64,000 nucleotides of DNA from Candidatus Gastranaerophilales bacterium (GCA_947624685.1 CANQLJ010000002.1:1-64000), one strand, 5' to 3'; numbered from the stretch's first letter, positions 1 to 7,535 are shown. Notes: generated by a model from the letters alone, not told the origin. Translations and numbers: made by a program.

Positions 1-33
1 TGACATTTGAGTGCTGATAGATATATTGCGGGG

Positions 34-723
34 TCAACTAAAAACCGTCTCCAGCACGGGATATGGGAAACAAATGTTCATCAGCCCAAAGTTTTTTTGC
101 CCTAAGCGAACTTCAAAAGAAATCAGAGTCACTATTTCGCCGTTTGTTGTAATGGGTACGGAATGATAAGAGCTTGATAGCGCAACAAATTCCGATTTAA
201 CGGGAATTATCGTTCCCCAGGCTTCTTCAAGGACTTTGATTATTTTTTCGACAAATTTAATTGTCAACAGTTCTTCAATTTGGGTCAATTCCTTGCCATG
301 GTCATTGACGACTCCGGCACCGCCCAGCATTCTATCCAATACGACAGCTAAAACATCGGGGCTCATGCCGATTGAAATTTCGCCCGAGAGAGGATTTAAT
401 TTAAAAATCATCGTCTGAACATGAGGAGGAATCGAGCAGAGGTATTCTTCATAGGTCAACTGATCGACAGATACGACATCAATTTCCACTTCCATTCGAA
501 GATAGCCCGTTAAAATCGTTGCCAAATGTTTTGCAAAATCTCTGTGAATATCTTGCAAAGCTTTTAAGTGTTCTTTTGAAAACTTATCAGGACGCCTGAA
601 ATTATATAGCTTGCAGCCTCTTTTAAAATCTTCCGATATGGTTGCATCTATGTTAAATTCTTCCTGCGTTTGGGCCATATTATCGTCTATATTATCGTTT
701 ATGTTTGAATTATAGTTTTCCAT
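34..723 (-). CDS. fliM: Flagellar motor switch protein FliM, truncated before the C-terminal domain
   Basis: FliM forms the cytoplasmic C-ring that links FliG to FliN and sets rotation direction. The family is clear: the block FRRPDKFSKEHLKALQ near residue 45 and the GGAG motif of the middle domain (about residue 134) are diagnostic, and the text runs to FPYPVLETVF as in other FliMs. A TGA then ends the frame at 229 aa. Normal FliM is about 330 aa and continues into a SpoA/FliN-like domain. Eleven further in-frame codons up to the window edge stay open and read ISISTQMS, which vaguely resembles the usual continuation. A nonsense mutation, a sequencing error or a genuinely split gene are all possible. 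The N-terminal CheY-binding motif (LSQxEIDxLL type) is not visible. A perfect 12-bp palindrome lies just upstream of the start. Confidence 0.85.
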   Translation of the reverse strand: MENYNSNINDNIDDNMAQTQEEFNIDATISEDFKRGCKLYNFRRPDKFSKEHLKALQDIHRDFAKHLATILTGYLRMEVEIDVVSVDQLTYEEYLCSIPPHVQTMIFKLNPLSGEISIGMSPDVLAVVLDRMLGGAGVVNDHGKELTQIEELLTIKFVEKIIKVLEEAWGTIIPVKSEFVALSSSYHSVPITTNGEIVTLISFEVRLGQKNFGLMNICFPYPVLETVFS

Positions 724-729
724 TTTCTA

Positions 730-741
730 AAAGCATGCTTT
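730..741. promoter_or_regulatory. Perfect 12-bp palindrome upstream of fliM
   Basis: AAAGCATGCTTT is a perfect palindrome whose near edge lies six bases before the fliM start codon, within the divergent fliM-ribE intergenic region. It could be an operator or simply a chance palindrome. No cognate regulator is identifiable here. Confidence 0.25.
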
Positions 742-845
742 CTCATTAGAATCATACTATCGCTTTTTTGGTTTGTCTATCATATCTTAATATGAAATAT
801 TATTAAGATGAAATTTTATTTTGTCTGATTAATCATTGATTTTTG

Positions 846-854
846 TGTTATTTT
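846..854 (+). promoter_or_regulatory. Extended -10 of ribE, six bases before ATG
   Basis: TGT followed by TATTTT matches an extended -10 (TGn plus hexamer) with exactly six bases before the ribE ATG. There is no Shine-Dalgarno sequence. Transcription would start at the A of the ATG, giving a leaderless mRNA. The hexamer is weaker than in the other cases of this pattern. No FMN riboswitch sequence is seen upstream. Confidence 0.45.
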
Positions 855-860
855 TAAATT

Positions 861-1514
861 ATGTTTACCGGTTTGATTGAAAAAATTGCAAAAGTTAAAA
901 AATTTTCTCACACTTCAAATGGCGCTGAAATTTTCTTTGAAGCGGATTTTGACGATGTTAAAATCGGTGATTCCATTGCAATAAATGGCGTTTGTTTGAC
1001 AATGGAGAAAGTCTCAAATAATAATTTTAAAGCTTTTGTGATGAATCAGACTCTTAATTTAACAAACCTTAAAAACCTTAAATCGGGCGATATGATTAAT
1101 CTTGAGCGGGCAATGAAATTATCTTCAAGGCTGGACGGGCACATTGTCTTAGGGCATATTGATTGCACCGCAAGTGTTTCAGATGTCATAGATGACGGCA
1201 AAAGCAAAAAAATTAAATTTAATTGCGACACGAAATATTTAATTGAAAGAGGTTCAATTGCAATTAACGGCGTAAGTTTAACGATATGTGAAGTTTTAAA
1301 TGACGGATTTTGCGTAAGTTTAATCCCAACGACAATTGAAAACACAAATTTAAAAGACATTAAAAAAGGCGATTTAGTCAACATCGAATTTGATTTTTTT
1401 GCAAAATATGTATATAAATTTATAAATAACCGTGAAGGCGAGAGCGAAGGCGCTTCAAAAGCTCCGAAAGAAAGCAATATCACTCTTGAATTTTTAAAAC
1501 AAAACGGTTTTTAG
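861..1514 (+). CDS. ribE: Riboflavin synthase, alpha-type
   Basis: It catalyses dismutation of two 6,7-dimethyl-8-ribityllumazine molecules to riboflavin, in the cytoplasm. It opens with the family signature MFTGLIEKI and contains the two lumazine-binding repeats, each with a GDSIAINGVCLT or GSIAINGVSLT core (about residues 36 and 130) and a DGHIVLGHID motif. Its 217 aa fit the family. The C-terminal 25 residues are a charged, low-complexity tail. The next gene, ribBA, starts 33 bases downstream, so the two probably form an operon. ribD and ribH are not in the window. No Shine-Dalgarno sequence precedes the ATG; see the -10 at 846-854. The symbol is also written ribC or ribE depending on the organism. 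Confidence 0.95.
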   Translation: MFTGLIEKIAKVKKFSHTSNGAEIFFEADFDDVKIGDSIAINGVCLTMEKVSNNNFKAFVMNQTLNLTNLKNLKSGDMINLERAMKLSSRLDGHIVLGHIDCTASVSDVIDDGKSKKIKFNCDTKYLIERGSIAINGVSLTICEVLNDGFCVSLIPTTIENTNLKDIKKGDLVNIEFDFFAKYVYKFINNREGESEGASKAPKESNITLEFLKQNGF

Positions 1515-1547
1515 CCCTATAAAAAAATATTAATAAAGGAAAATAAA

Positions 1548-2750
1548 ATGTTTGCAACCATTGAAGAAGCTTTAAATGACTATAAAAAAGGAAAAATAAT
1601 TATAGTGGTCGACGATGAGGACAGAGAAAACGAAGGCGATATGATTTGTCCTGCCGACTTTGCCAACGGTGAAGTGATAAATTTTATGGCACAAAACGCC
1701 CGAGGGCTTATTTGTGTTGCAATAGACAGGTCCATTGCCAAAAGAATGCAGCTAAATCAAATGGTTGAACAAAACACCGAATCAATGAAAACAGCTTTTA
1801 CTATCTCAATTGATGCCGATGAAAGATATGGCGTTACAACGGGGATTTCAGCTTATGACAGAGCAAAAACAATTGAAGTTTTAATTGATGAAAATTCAAA
1901 ACCCTCTGACCTTAGGCGTCCGGGGCACTTGTTTCCTTGTGTTGCAAGAAGGGGCGGGGTATTGGAGCGCATCGGCCACACGGAAGCTACGGTTGATTTT
2001 TCAAAATTATCTAACCTCACTCCCGCGGGTGTTATGTGCGAAATAATGACGCCTGATGGGCATATGGCGCGAAGGGATTATATTTTGGATTTTGCAAAAA
2101 AACATAATATCAAAGTGGCGCTTGTGAAGGATTTGGTAAAATATCGAATTAAAAAAGATACATTAATTAAACTTGAAGCGAGCGCAAAATTGCCTACAAA
2201 ATTCGGTAATTTCGTGATTTTAGGGTATAGAAATATCTTAAATAACTGCGAATATCCCGTCTTATTAAAAGACGATAAATCTTCTAAAGTGCCTCTTGTT
2301 CGGGTACATTCACAGTGTATGACAGGTGACATTTTCCACAGTCTTCGCTGTGATTGCAATTATCAGCTCCATAGTGCTTTAAAAATGATTGATAATTATG
2401 GCAAAGGAGCGCTTGTTTATATGAATGATCAGGAAGGGCGCGGAATCGGGCTTATTAATAAAATTAAAGCCTATGCCCTTCAAGACAAAGGTCAAGATAC
2501 CGTCGAAGCAAATGTATCATTGGGTTTTGCGCCGGATTTAAGAGATTATGGCATCGGGGCGCAGATTTTAAGAGATTTAGGGTTTTTTAAATTCAATCTT
2601 TTAACAAATAACCCGACAAAAATTGTGGCACTTGAAGGCTATGGGCTTGAAATCAACCAAAGAGTGCCGATTGAACCGATAATCGACGATTACAACAAAA
2701 ATTACATCAACACAAAAATTGAAAAAATGAATCATTTGATACACATATAA
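1548..2750 (+). CDS. ribBA: Bifunctional 3,4-DHBP synthase / GTP cyclohydrolase II
   Basis: This fusion supplies both precursors of riboflavin: it makes 3,4-dihydroxy-2-butanone 4-phosphate from ribulose 5-phosphate and opens the GTP ring. The N-terminal half (about 1-200) has the acidic loop DDEDRENEGD and the RIGHTEATVDF motif of DHBP synthase. The C-terminal half has the zinc site of GTP cyclohydrolase II, RVHSQC followed by LRCDC, and the catalytic stretch DQEGRGIGL. Both sets of active-site motifs look intact, and 400 aa is the usual size. A good AAGGA ribosome-binding site sits 8-9 bases before the ATG. It is cotranscribed with ribE. Confidence 0.97.
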   Translation: MFATIEEALNDYKKGKIIIVVDDEDRENEGDMICPADFANGEVINFMAQNARGLICVAIDRSIAKRMQLNQMVEQNTESMKTAFTISIDADERYGVTTGISAYDRAKTIEVLIDENSKPSDLRRPGHLFPCVARRGGVLERIGHTEATVDFSKLSNLTPAGVMCEIMTPDGHMARRDYILDFAKKHNIKVALVKDLVKYRIKKDTLIKLEASAKLPTKFGNFVILGYRNILNNCEYPVLLKDDKSSKVPLVRVHSQCMTGDIFHSLRCDCNYQLHSALKMIDNYGKGALVYMNDQEGRGIGLINKIKAYALQDKGQDTVEANVSLGFAPDLRDYGIGAQILRDLGFFKFNLLTNNPTKIVALEGYGLEINQRVPIEPIIDDYNKNYINTKIEKMNHLIHI

Positions 2751-2763
2751 AAAATTTTTGTAT

Positions 2764-2769
2764 TATAAT
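2764..2769 (+). promoter_or_regulatory. Possible -10 box for pheT
   Basis: A consensus TATAAT lies between ribBA and pheT, about 85 bases before the pheT ATG. No good -35 box is seen at standard spacing, so the call is weak. Confidence 0.3.
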
Positions 2770-2853
2770 TATCTGGAATTATTTGGACGAAAAATTCAGG
2801 CAAAAAATTTAGAAAACAGATTAAAAGCAGAAAGTAAAAAAAGGAATTAAAAA

Positions 2854-5322
2854 ATGCAGGTTTCACATCAATGGCTATCGGATTTTGTTGATATAGATGA
2901 CATTCAACCCTCTGAAATTGCTCATAAGCTCACTATGTCAGGGCTTGAAGTCGAAGAGGTCGAATATAAAAAACCTGCATTTACTAATATTATCACAGCG
3001 AAAATTTTAAAAATTGACGCGCATCCAAATTCCGACCATCTTCACCTTGTGACGGTTGATATTGGAAACGCCCAAAAAACGGTTGTTTGCGGAGCTCAAA
3101 ATATTGAAGAAAACCAAATTGTGCCGTTTGCTTCAGTCGGCTCAAGTGTGTTGGATAGGAAAACAAAACAAACTTTCACATTGACGCCGGTTGAAATTCG
3201 AGGAGTTAAATCGGAGGGAATGCTCTGTTCGCAAGATGAATTGGGGCTGGATGGGCTTCAAAAGGAAGATGGGATACTTATTTTAAATAGGTTATTCGGT
3301 GAAAATATTGAGCTTGGAATTGATTTAAAAAAAGTTTTAAATATGGATGAAGAAATCATCTATCACGTTGCACCAACTGCCAACAGAGGTGATCAGATGA
3401 GCGTTATCGGGATTGCAAGAGAATTAAGCGCACTTTTTAACCGTCCGCTAAAACTTACAAAACCCATAGCGCACGATGAATTTTTAGGCAAAGCTGATTT
3501 TGAAGTCGAAATCAAAGACTATGAAGCTTGCAAATATTATAGTGTTGCAATTTTGAAGGATTTAAAAATTGCGCCTTCGCCTTCATACATCCAAAGAAGG
3601 CTTATTGCCTGCGGTATGCGCCCTATTAATAACATTGTCGATATTACAAATTATGTTATGCTTGAATATGGCACACCTCAGCACGCTTTTGATTATGATA
3701 AATTAAACGGCTATTTGTGCGTTCGCTACGCTCAAAACGGCGAAAAGCTTACTACAATTGACGGAGTCGAAAGAAATCTAACCGATAAAACCGTCCTTAT
3801 TGCAACAAAAGAAAATCCTGTCTGCGCTGCGGGGGTTTTTGGAGGATTGAACTCTGAAATTGACGATAATACAAAAAACATCGCCCTTGAAGCAGCGTAC
3901 TTTACATCCCACACAAACAGAAAATCCGCCCGCTCAATCGGCTATCATTCTGACGCTTCAAGCAGATACGAAAGAGGGATCGATATTGAAATGGTAAATG
4001 TCGCCTTGAATCGTTCGATTGAACTTTTGGAAAAATATGCCGGTGCTAAAATTATCGGTATTTCTAAAGTCGGAAACGACAAAAACGATGATGTTGAAAT
4101 AACTTTAAGAGCAAGCGAAATTAAAAGAATCTTGGGGGTTGAGATTCCTCTCAATCGTTCGATAGAAATACTTCAAAAACTCGGCTTTGAGCTTTTGGGT
4201 AAAAACGAAACAGCGGCAAAATTTAAAGTCCCAAGCTATCGCTATAACGACGTCGAAAGAGAAATTGACCTCATTGAAGAAATTTCAAGAATCGAAGGTT
4301 TTGACATCGTTGCGCCCGAACTCCCTAATATTTCAGGCGGCGCCGATATAACAGATGATAGTAAAATCATAAAGATAGTGAACACCACAATGCTTTCTTA
4401 CGGTTTTGACGAGATTATGACAAGTTCCTTAATCGGGCATAATTTGTGCAATTATTATCTTCAACCGCTGGATAATGAAAAAGCTATTAAGGTTTTAAAT
4501 CAGCATAGTGAAGATTTTTCGATTTTAAGACAGGCGATAAACCCAAATATGCTTGAAGTAGCTAAAACTAACTTTGACAACGGCAACAAAAACTTTAGAT
4601 TGTATGAAATCGGAAAAACATATATCCAAAAAACCGCGCCAAACTTAGACGACGCAGGAGTAATTGAGACAAGAAAGCTTGCAGGGTGCATTTTTGGCGA
4701 TGTCAATAACAGTCTTTTGAATAAAAAACAAGCCGATTTTTATACCTTAAAAGGTGTTTTGGAATCTTTGTTTGAGAAATTAAATATCTCAAAAAGAGTT
4801 GTCTATAGCGCATTTGACGAAAATTCAGCTTTAAAATATCCTTTTTGCCATAGCGCACAAAGCGCAATCATTTCCATCTTGGGGCAAAAAGAGCCTATAG
4901 GCTTCATTGCAAGATTGCACCCCGTGCTAGAAGATAAGATGAAATTTAATCAAAAGTTTTATCTTTTCGAAATTGACCTTGATGCGATAATTGCTTGCGT
5001 TAATTTTAAAGACGCAAAATATAAGAAATTGGGCGTTTTTGGCGCCGTTCAAAGAGACATTGCTTTTGTTGCGCCAAAAGATTTAACAAATGAACAAATT
5101 GATAAGGTCATCAAAAAATCCGCCGATAAAAATATCTTTAAATCCGCAAAAGTTTTTGATATTTATGAAGGCGAAAACATCGAAGAAAACAAGAAATCTT
5201 TTGCATATAGAATAACTTTGCAGGATGACAATAGGACTCTGACCGATGAAATCATCCAAAGCGAAGTGAACAAGATTAAATCGGGGCTTGAAAAAAATAT
5301 CATAGGTTTAAAAATGAGATAA
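2854..5322 (+). CDS. pheT: Phenylalanyl-tRNA synthetase beta subunit
   Basis: This is the large subunit of the (alpha beta)2 enzyme that charges tRNA-Phe. Domains can be followed in order: an N-terminal segment, an EMAP-like tRNA-binding domain (HPNSDHLHLVTVD, about residue 55), B3/B4 editing domain, B5 domain (YRYNDVEREIDLIEEI, about 460), a core fold, and the C-terminal anticodon-binding FDX-ACB domain (VQRDIAFV, about 735). At 822 aa it is full length. An AAGGA Shine-Dalgarno precedes the ATG. Unusually, pheS is not adjacent; the preceding gene is ribBA. Confidence 0.97.
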   Translation: MQVSHQWLSDFVDIDDIQPSEIAHKLTMSGLEVEEVEYKKPAFTNIITAKILKIDAHPNSDHLHLVTVDIGNAQKTVVCGAQNIEENQIVPFASVGSSVLDRKTKQTFTLTPVEIRGVKSEGMLCSQDELGLDGLQKEDGILILNRLFGENIELGIDLKKVLNMDEEIIYHVAPTANRGDQMSVIGIARELSALFNRPLKLTKPIAHDEFLGKADFEVEIKDYEACKYYSVAILKDLKIAPSPSYIQRRLIACGMRPINNIVDITNYVMLEYGTPQHAFDYDKLNGYLCVRYAQNGEKLTTIDGVERNLTDKTVLIATKENPVCAAGVFGGLNSEIDDNTKNIALEAAYFTSHTNRKSARSIGYHSDASSRYERGIDIEMVNVALNRSIELLEKYAGAKIIGISKVGNDKNDDVEITLRASEIKRILGVEIPLNRSIEILQKLGFELLGKNETAAKFKVPSYRYNDVEREIDLIEEISRIEGFDIVAPELPNISGGADITDDSKIIKIVNTTMLSYGFDEIMTSSLIGHNLCNYYLQPLDNEKAIKVLNQHSEDFSILRQAINPNMLEVAKTNFDNGNKNFRLYEIGKTYIQKTAPNLDDAGVIETRKLAGCIFGDVNNSLLNKKQADFYTLKGVLESLFEKLNISKRVVYSAFDENSALKYPFCHSAQSAIISILGQKEPIGFIARLHPVLEDKMKFNQKFYLFEIDLDAIIACVNFKDAKYKKLGVFGAVQRDIAFVAPKDLTNEQIDKVIKKSADKNIFKSAKVFDIYEGENIEENKKSFAYRITLQDDNRTLTDEIIQSEVNKIKSGLEKNIIGLKMR

Positions 5323-5396
5323 AATTATTTATAAATATGCGAAAAATCGCTCCCGCAGAGTGTTTTAGTTTTGGGGGTTTTGAAGCTATGGGGGCT

Positions 5397-5732
5397 TTAG
5401 ATACCCGTTAGTTTTTTAATCTCATCTTTCATTTGAGAAATCCTGTTTTTCATCTCATCGCCCGTGCGTTGGATGTTTTCGCCTGTTTTAAAATTGAGAG
5501 AATTATTTTTTATTGTTTCTATTTCCTCTTGGGCCTTTGAAATTATATCGAGAGTTTTTCTTATTATTGGCTCGTTTTGGTTCCTTTCGATGAGATTTAA
5601 AACCATTTTGAGCTTATATTTTGTTATTTTTTCGTTAAAATTTTTTGGGTTGGGCTTGTAAATAAAGAATAGATTGAATTTTCGCCCAATTTCTTCCAAA
5701 TATTCCCTGCCATATTTTTGCAAACATTCCAT
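5397..5732 (-). CDS. Hypothetical 111-aa coiled-coil protein
   Basis: I do not recognise this protein. It is highly charged, without a signal peptide or membrane segment. The C-terminal half (QEEIETIK to MKDEIKKL) is likely helical or coiled coil. The reason to accept it as a gene is the upstream region: TATAAT sits exactly six bases before the ATG with no Shine-Dalgarno, the same arrangement as six other genes in this window. An overlapping reading frame at 5624-5839 on the same strand is less convincing because it lacks such a signal. Confidence 0.5.
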   Translation of the reverse strand: MECLQKYGREYLEEIGRKFNLFFIYKPNPKNFNEKITKYKLKMVLNLIERNQNEPIIRKTLDIISKAQEEIETIKNNSLNFKTGENIQRTGDEMKNRISQMKDEIKKLTGI

Positions 5733-5738
5733 ATTAAA

Positions 5739-5744
5739 ATTATA
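5739..5744 (-). promoter_or_regulatory. -10 box exactly six bases before the 5732 start
   Basis: On the minus strand the order is TATAAT, six bases (TTTAAT), then ATG. Transcription would begin at or beside the A of the start codon. Confidence 0.5.
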
Positions 5745-5868
5745 GTCGAAAAATATTTTGGCGGAAATTTTTTGTTAAAATTTGCTTGAAATTTCTGTTT
5801 CAGCGTTGTATTATAGGGCTGGACGTGCTTTACGGACAAGTTTTGTGGAATTTGTTTGTGGGGCTGTT

Positions 5869-5937
5869 GAAAATTGAATATCGTCTTGCCCGCGCATCTT
5901 GCCGAGCAGTCGATATAAGTTAAAATTGAATATATGT
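5869..5937 (+). repeat. Repeated tRNA-promoter-like segment (copies 1 and 2 of 3)
   Basis: The string AAAATTGAATAT occurs at about 5870-5881, 5922-5933 and again at 6257-6268. The last two copies are followed by the same tRNA 5' sequence. This suggests that the upstream (promoter) part of the tRNA-Arg gene has been duplicated together with its 5' end. Confidence 0.5.
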
Positions 5938-5955
5938 GCGCCTGTAGCTCAGCTG
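5938..5955 (+). pseudogene. Orphan 5' fragment of tRNA-Arg
   Basis: GCGCCTGTAGCTCAGCTG is identical to the first 18 bases of the complete tRNA at 6271, covering the acceptor 5' strand and half of the D-arm. It is preceded by the same AAAATTGAATAT stretch. After it the sequence departs completely from a tRNA, and no anticodon arm or T-arm follows. Confidence 0.8.
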
Positions 5956-6250
5956 AAAGCGTGAGCCGAGGTGAAGCAAACGGCTTGCGTTGATGCTTTA
6001 GTCGTAGTTGAACGGTAGTGAAACGTACGAATAAAGTATGCGCAGATTGCGTAAGAAAATCCGACGCCAGTCGAGATTTTCAAGCAAGCCAGCTGCAAGA
6101 CGATTGCGAAACCGAACGATGGCGACGTGCCCAAATGGCATTTCCAATCCGTAAGGCTCATTCTTCGCCAACGGATTGTGGGCATAGGATAATCGAGCAA
6201 TGCGAAGCGACTTAGCGGAGCACTTGCGAGATACCCACAGGAGCCCTTGT
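5956..6250. other. G+C-richer, non-coding, structured block inside the tRNA-Arg locus
   Basis: These roughly 300 bases are visibly richer in G+C than the surroundings. They contain stems such as AATCCGT paired with ACGGATT (about 6146-6177), extended by TGCCCA and TGTGGGCA. Open frames of 65 and 83 codons exist on the two strands, but they have no ribosome site, their composition is atypical and they overlap each other, so I do not call them genes. A related stretch in inverse orientation (TTCGnAnTGCTCGATnA) recurs at about 6646-6662. The block could be a decayed mobile element or an unknown structured RNA. Confidence 0.5.
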
Positions 6251-6270
6251 TAAATGAAAATTGAATATGT

Positions 6271-6344
6271 GCGCCTGTAGCTCAGCTGGATAGAGTGTTT
6301 GGCTACGAACCAAAAGGTCGGGGGTTCGAATCCCTCCAGGCGCG
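6271..6344 (+). tRNA. tRNA-Arg (anticodon ACG)
   Basis: All arms fold. The acceptor stem is GCGCCTG with CAGGCGC. The D-stem is GCTC with GAGT. The anticodon stem is TTTGG with CCAAA around loop CTACGAA (anticodon ACG). The T-stem is GGGGG with CCCTC around TTCGAAT. The discriminator base is G and no CCA is encoded. ACG would normally be converted to ICG by TadA to read CGN codons. A strong terminator follows directly. Confidence 0.97.
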
Positions 6345-6348
6345 AACT

Positions 6349-6373
6349 AAAAGCTCCCATCGAGGGAGCTTTT
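6349..6373 (+). terminator. Terminator of tRNA-Arg
   Basis: AAAAGCTCCC, loop ATCGA, GGGAGCTTTT: a perfect 10-bp stem ending in T residues, five bases after the tRNA. Confidence 0.85.
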
Positions 6374-6408
6374 AATTTGGAGGGATTCTCACCCCAAGGG
6401 GTTCTCCC

Positions 6409-6454
6409 CTCTCGCAAAACTTACCCATCAGGGTAACTTTTGCTCGGCAGAGTC
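6409..6454 (+). repeat. Hairpin module A (CTCTCG ... CGGCAGAGTC)
   Basis: The module has the form CTCTCG, then a 13-bp stem GCAAAACTTACCC paired with GGGTAACTTTTGC (one mismatch), then TCGGCAGAGTC. A second copy with a different stem sequence is at 6535-6579. Only the framing ends are conserved. Confidence 0.6.
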
Positions 6455-6464
6455 TCCAGGCGCG
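6454..6464 (+). repeat. Second copy of the tRNA-Arg 3' end
   Basis: CTCCAGGCGCG repeats the last 11 bases of the complete tRNA (6334-6344), including the discriminator, 120 bases downstream. It is again followed at once by an intrinsic terminator, but one of a different sequence. Confidence 0.75.
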
Positions 6465-6498
6465 CCATTAAGAACCCTAAAAGGGTTCTTTTTTAATG
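6465..6498 (+). terminator. Terminator after the second tRNA 3' copy
   Basis: AAGAACCC, loop TAAAA, GGGTTCTTTTTT, flanked by further CCATTA and TAATGG complementarity. Confidence 0.8.
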
Positions 6499-6534
6499 GC
6501 GCAATCTGTCGGGATTGCAAGGTCAAGCCTTGCC

Positions 6535-6579
6535 CTCTCGAAAAATGCTCAATGGTTCGCATTTTTCTTCGGCAGAGTC
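6535..6579 (+). repeat. Hairpin module B (CTCTCG ... CGGCAGAGTC)
   Basis: It has the same frame as module A at 6409. The stem is GAAAAATGC paired with GCATTTTTC. It ends in TTCGGCAGAGTC and is followed by CAGCTGG, reminiscent of the tRNA D-arm. Confidence 0.6.
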
Positions 6580-6684
6580 AGCTGGTCTTGAGAAATTCTA
6601 CGCCCTTAAAAGGGCTTGAATTTTATCCAAGCCTGCGCACACTTCATTCGTAATGCTCGATAAATCTCGCATACGACTGAAGCA

Positions 6685-6694
6685 TCCAGGCGCG
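6685..6694 (+). repeat. Third copy of the tRNA-Arg 3' end
   Basis: TCCAGGCGCG plus a following AA matches the tRNA end and its 3' flank, 351 bases after the complete tRNA end. It too is followed by a terminator. Confidence 0.75.
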
Positions 6695-6700
6695 AATTAT

Positions 6701-6728
6701 AAAAAGCCCTATACAATCAGGCTTTTTT
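6701..6728 (+). terminator. Terminator after the third tRNA 3' copy
   Basis: AAAAAGCC, a loop of 11 bases, then GGCTTTTTT. Confidence 0.75.
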
Positions 6729-6916
6729 AATGTTTTTTACTATACATTTATTGGCTGCTGATAAATTTAAAATGTATCTCAACCTTTAATGTTGGATGAA
6801 AAAAGCTAAATTGATAATATTAACCGCAAAATTTTTAAATGAGTTTCAACAAAAGAAATGTGATTAATTATTGTTTTAAGTCTTTTACTTACATCAAAAA
6901 TTTGATATGATTTTAC
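6729..6916. other. AT-rich intergenic stretch
   Basis: Apart from the promoter of the next gene I see no conserved signal or open frame here. Confidence 0.5.
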
Positions 6917-6922
6917 TATAAA
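6917..6922 (+). promoter_or_regulatory. -10 box of the TPR gene
   Basis: TATAAA lies four bases before a first in-frame ATG (6927) and 19 before a second (6942). A transcript starting about seven bases downstream would begin inside the first ATG, which supports 6942 as the real start. Confidence 0.4.
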
Positions 6923-6941
6923 TTTTATGGGAACAATTTCA

Positions 6942-7499
6942 ATGAAAAAAATTTTATTTTACACTTTATTTGCTTCGTTTTTATTCTTCAATTGCGCTAT
7001 GGCGCAAAAATGCGATTTAGATAAATATCAAGCCAATGGACAAAAATATATTCAAGAAAATAAACTTGAGCAATTTATAAAAGAAACTAATGTATGTATA
7101 GCGCAATACCCTAATTTGGCAAATTTATACAACAACAGAGGGACTGCTTATAAAAATTTGAAAAAATATGATTTAGCCCTTAAAGATTTTACGCATGCTC
7201 TTGAACTTAACCCTGAATATGTATCCGTTTATTCAAATCGAGGCAATTTATATTTTGAAAACTTAAAATTTAAAGAAGCAATTGATGATTATACAAAAGC
7301 AATTAATTTAAAACCCGATTTTTATCCCCTATACGCAACGCGCAGTGTAATAAAGGCTTTTAATAAAGATTTTGCCGGCGCTAAAGCAGATAACAATAAA
7401 GCGCTTGAATTGGGGCTAAGCAAGCAAAGCTATAATGAAAACAATAAATTAATTAATGAATTAATGCAGAGGGCAAAAGTCCAAAGCTCAAACAAATAA
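6942..7499 (+). CDS. Secreted TPR-repeat protein
   Basis: The protein has a clear signal peptide (MKKILFYTLFASFLFFNCAMA, cleavage near AMA-Q), so it is exported. Three or four tetratricopeptide repeats follow (for example ANLYNNRGTAYKNLKKYDLA and VSVYSNRGNLYFENLKFKEA), a scaffold for protein-protein contact. The start at 6942 is preferred over 6927 because GGGAA lies at Shine-Dalgarno distance from it and the signal peptide then begins at residue 1. Its partner is unknown. It stands alone and converges on the ATPase gene. Confidence 0.85.
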   Translation: MKKILFYTLFASFLFFNCAMAQKCDLDKYQANGQKYIQENKLEQFIKETNVCIAQYPNLANLYNNRGTAYKNLKKYDLALKDFTHALELNPEYVSVYSNRGNLYFENLKFKEAIDDYTKAINLKPDFYPLYATRSVIKAFNKDFAGAKADNNKALELGLSKQSYNENNKLINELMQRAKVQSSNK

Positions 7500-7535
7500 A
7501 ATTTATATATTTGATAATCGCAACAGATACATCTT

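Noticed and set aside
34..36. TGA read as a sense codon (recoded genetic code) in fliM
   Set aside because: Other genes, such as the AAA/DUF4143 gene at 7536, end naturally at TGA, and no other gene needs TGA as sense.
724..860. FMN riboswitch ahead of ribE
   Set aside because: None of the conserved RFN-element sequences is present, and the promoter geometry leaves no leader.
5640..5839. Second small gene (71 codons, minus strand) overlapping the 5397-5732 gene
   Set aside because: It has no start signal, whereas the overlapping frame has a -10 box at the characteristic six-base spacing.
5949..6215. Opposing open frames of 83 and 65 codons in the tRNA locus
   Set aside because: They overlap on opposite strands, lack ribosome sites, have atypical composition and begin or end within tRNA-derived sequence.
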